From assembly GCA_964542455.1 (NCBI GenBank), contig CAZIUC010000008.1, positions 68,052-132,051 on the forward strand: a stretch of DNA of 64,000 nucleotides, in the 5' to 3' direction. Made by a program: the position numbers and the translations under genes. Below the pieces are notes generated by a model. That model had not been told where the DNA came from. It saw only the letters and a list, made by a program, of their open reading frames with translations, and made no database searches. Each line of letters opens with the position of its first letter. Positions within the stretch are counted from its first letter, which is position 1. This stretch comes from PFJX01 sp964542455. GTDB lineage: Bacteria > Pseudomonadota > Gammaproteobacteria > Burkholderiales > Thiobacillaceae. Of this stretch, positions 62,526 to 64,000 are shown one piece after another.

Positions 62526-63838
62526 GCATCAAGGAAATCCTCGTCCCCGATATCGGCAGCTTCAAGGACGTAGAAGTCATCGAAATCCTGGTCAACGTCG
62601 GCGACAGCGTTGCCGCCGATGGCTCGATCATGACCGTGGAATCCGACAAGGCGGCGATGGACATTCCCGCCCCTTTTGCCGGCAAAGTGACCGAACTCAA
62701 GATCAAGGTCGGCGACAAGGTTTCCGCCGGCTCACCGATGCTGATGCTGGATACCTCCGGAGAAGCCGCGGCGAGCAGCGGCGCGCCGGTGGTGAAGTCG
62801 TTCACGCCCGCCGCCACGCCCGTGGTGGCCAACGTGCCGCCACCCTCGCACCCCGCCCCGGAAGTCCCCGCGCACATCCCGCCCAAGCACCGGCCAGACC
62901 CGGTCGCCGCCCACGCCGAATTCGCCAGCGGCAAGCCGGCCCACGCCAGCCCGACGGTGCGCCGTTTCGCCCGCGAACTGGGCGCCGACCTTAGCCGCGT
63001 CAAGGGCAGCGGCCCGCGCGGCCGCATCCTGAAAGAAGACGTTCAGGAATGGATCAAGGCGGAACTGGCCAAGCCCACCGGCGAAGCTATCGGCCTCGGT
63101 CTCACGCCGGCCCCGGTGATCGACTTCGCCAAGTTTGGCGAGATCGACACGCAGCCCTTGTCGCGCATCAAAAAGCTCTCCGGCGCCAACCTGCACCGCA
63201 ACTGGGTCACCGCGCCACACGTCACCCAGTTCGACGAGGCCGACATCACCGACCTGGAAGACTTCCGCAAATCCATGCTCGATGAGGCCGCCAAGCGCGG
63301 TGTCAAACTCACCCTGCTGGCCTTCCTGATGAAGGCGGTGGTCAACGCACTGCGCAATTACCCGCAGTTCAACGCCTCGCTCGCGCCCGACGGCGAAAAC
63401 CTGGTGCTGAAGAAGTACTTCCACGTCGGCTTCGCCTGCGATACCCCGGACGGCCTGGTCGTCCCGGTGATCCGTGATGTCAACAAGAAAGACGTCATGG
63501 ACATCGCACGGGAACTGGCGGAGTTCTCGGAACTGGCGCGCGAACGCAAGCTCAAGGTCGACGCCATGCAAGGCGGCTGCTTCACCATCTCCAGCCTCGG
63601 CGGCATCGGCGGCACGGCGTTCACGCCCATCATCAACTGCCCGGAAGTCGCCATCCTCGGCCTCTCCCGCGCCGACTGGAAACCGGTGTGGAACAAGGCC
63701 GGCAAGACCTTCGAGCCGCGCCTGATGCTGCCCCTGTCGCTGTCCTACGACCACCGCGTCATCGACGGCGCCGACGGTGCCCGCTTCACCAGCCACCTGC
63801 GCCTGATGCTTTCGGATGTCCGCCGCCTGCTTCTGTAA
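62522..63838 (+). CDS. aceF: dihydrolipoyllysine acetyltransferase, pyruvate dehydrogenase E2
   Basis: 438 residues with one lipoyl domain (residues 1-77, lipoylated Lys43 in MTVESDKAAMDIPAP), a Pro/Ala-rich linker, a peripheral subunit-binding domain (SPTVRRFARELGADLSRVKG) and the catalytic acyltransferase domain, with the His/Asp motif SYDHRVIDGADGARF. It transfers acetyl groups to CoA. The start overlaps the small upstream frame by 4 bp. The E3 gene (lpd) would be expected next but the window ends 160 bp later in repeats. Confidence 0.97.
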   Translation: MSIKEILVPDIGSFKDVEVIEILVNVGDSVAADGSIMTVESDKAAMDIPAPFAGKVTELKIKVGDKVSAGSPMLMLDTSGEAAASSGAPVVKSFTPAATPVVANVPPPSHPAPEVPAHIPPKHRPDPVAAHAEFASGKPAHASPTVRRFARELGADLSRVKGSGPRGRILKEDVQEWIKAELAKPTGEAIGLGLTPAPVIDFAKFGEIDTQPLSRIKKLSGANLHRNWVTAPHVTQFDEADITDLEDFRKSMLDEAAKRGVKLTLLAFLMKAVVNALRNYPQFNASLAPDGENLVLKKYFHVGFACDTPDGLVVPVIRDVNKKDVMDIARELAEFSELARERKLKVDAMQGGCFTISSLGGIGGTAFTPIINCPEVAILGLSRADWKPVWNKAGKTFEPRLMLPLSLSYDHRVIDGADGARFTSHLRLMLSDVRRLLL

Positions 63839-63851
63839 CCTCACCAGCGGA

Positions 63852-63998
63852 CGTAGATCAGGTTGCGGCCTTATCGCTACCTGACGATCATTCCGGCAAC
63901 CGTAGGTCAGGTTGCGGCTTTATCGCTACCTGACGATCGTCCCTCTGATTGAATGCATGAGGCTGGATCGTCAGGTAGCCTTCGGCAACCTGACCTAC
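63852..63998. repeat. tandem CGTAGGTCAGG palindromes
   Basis: Two nearly identical 34-base units at 63852-63885 and 63901-63934 (CGTAGGTCAGGTTGCGG, then CTTATCGCTACCTGAC), and a third, inverted and altered copy at 63970-63998. They match 882-915. They follow aceF and extend to the window end. Confidence 0.85.
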
Positions 63999-64000
63999 TG

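Overview
The window reads as chromosomal DNA of a GC-rich, chemolithoautotrophic sulfur-oxidising betaproteobacterium of the Thiobacillus/Sulfuricella kind. The evidence is the thiosulfate-oxidation genes soxX, soxA and soxB, two DsrC/TusE-family proteins, a phosphoribulokinase homologue, and the betaproteobacterial block pyrG-kdsA-eno-ftsB-zipA-ligA-galU. No prophage, insertion sequence or CRISPR array was seen.

Layout. 1-5.5 kb: two YceI periplasmic proteins with a cytochrome b561, a small membrane methyltransferase with GTP cyclohydrolase I, a Sel1-repeat protein and an OmpA-domain protein. 6-11.6 kb: a 1427-residue hybrid histidine kinase with its HD-GYP response regulator. 11.8-16.3 kb: RecQ, a small exported protein, an RluF-type pseudouridine synthase and a divergent phosphoribulokinase. 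16.5-24.1 kb: two small conserved proteins, tRNA-Asn, a class I aminotransferase, UvrB, a Uma2 nuclease-like protein, a SWIM-domain protein and an orphan FlaG-like pair. 24.4-32.9 kb: the housekeeping block on the minus strand, covering UDP-glucose, DNA ligase, division, enolase, KDO synthesis and CTP synthesis. 33-36 kb: a substrate-binding protein paired with a diguanylate cyclase. 36.4-45.6 kb: a large alpha-2-macroglobulin gene followed by an accessory three-gene cassette (HEPN protein, KGGVGR ATPase, second P-loop ATPase), then a second copy of the last 194 bp of the macroglobulin gene. 45.7-50.5 kb: an HDOD protein, two DsrC-family proteins, a DUF302 lipoprotein, MoaC and a BepA-like protease. 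50.7-53.9 kb: soxX-soxA-soxB. 54-59.4 kb: an HPPD-like VOC protein, an alpha-E protein, a type 2 ATP-grasp protein and an M17 peptidase. 59.6-63.8 kb: aceE-aceF.

Intergenic spaces carry several families of small palindromic repeats: REP-like GTAGCGCC hairpins, a CGTAGGTCAGG family, a CTCTCAAGTCG family, a GTTGGGCACGC family, and CCCTC or CCCCTTT hairpins around aceE/aceF. Some copies show compensated changes in both arms. One pair lies inside a small open frame that is translationally linked to aceF.

The best candidate for an undescribed system is the cassette at 36.6-39.9 kb. Its three genes overlap by 4 bp each, it looks like an anti-phage or stress-response operon, and it sits between two copies of the same gene end. 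Second-tier observations are the HPPD-like/alpha-E/ATP-grasp/peptidase cluster, the two DsrC paralogues that keep opposite cysteines, and the phosphoribulokinase with altered active-site positions.
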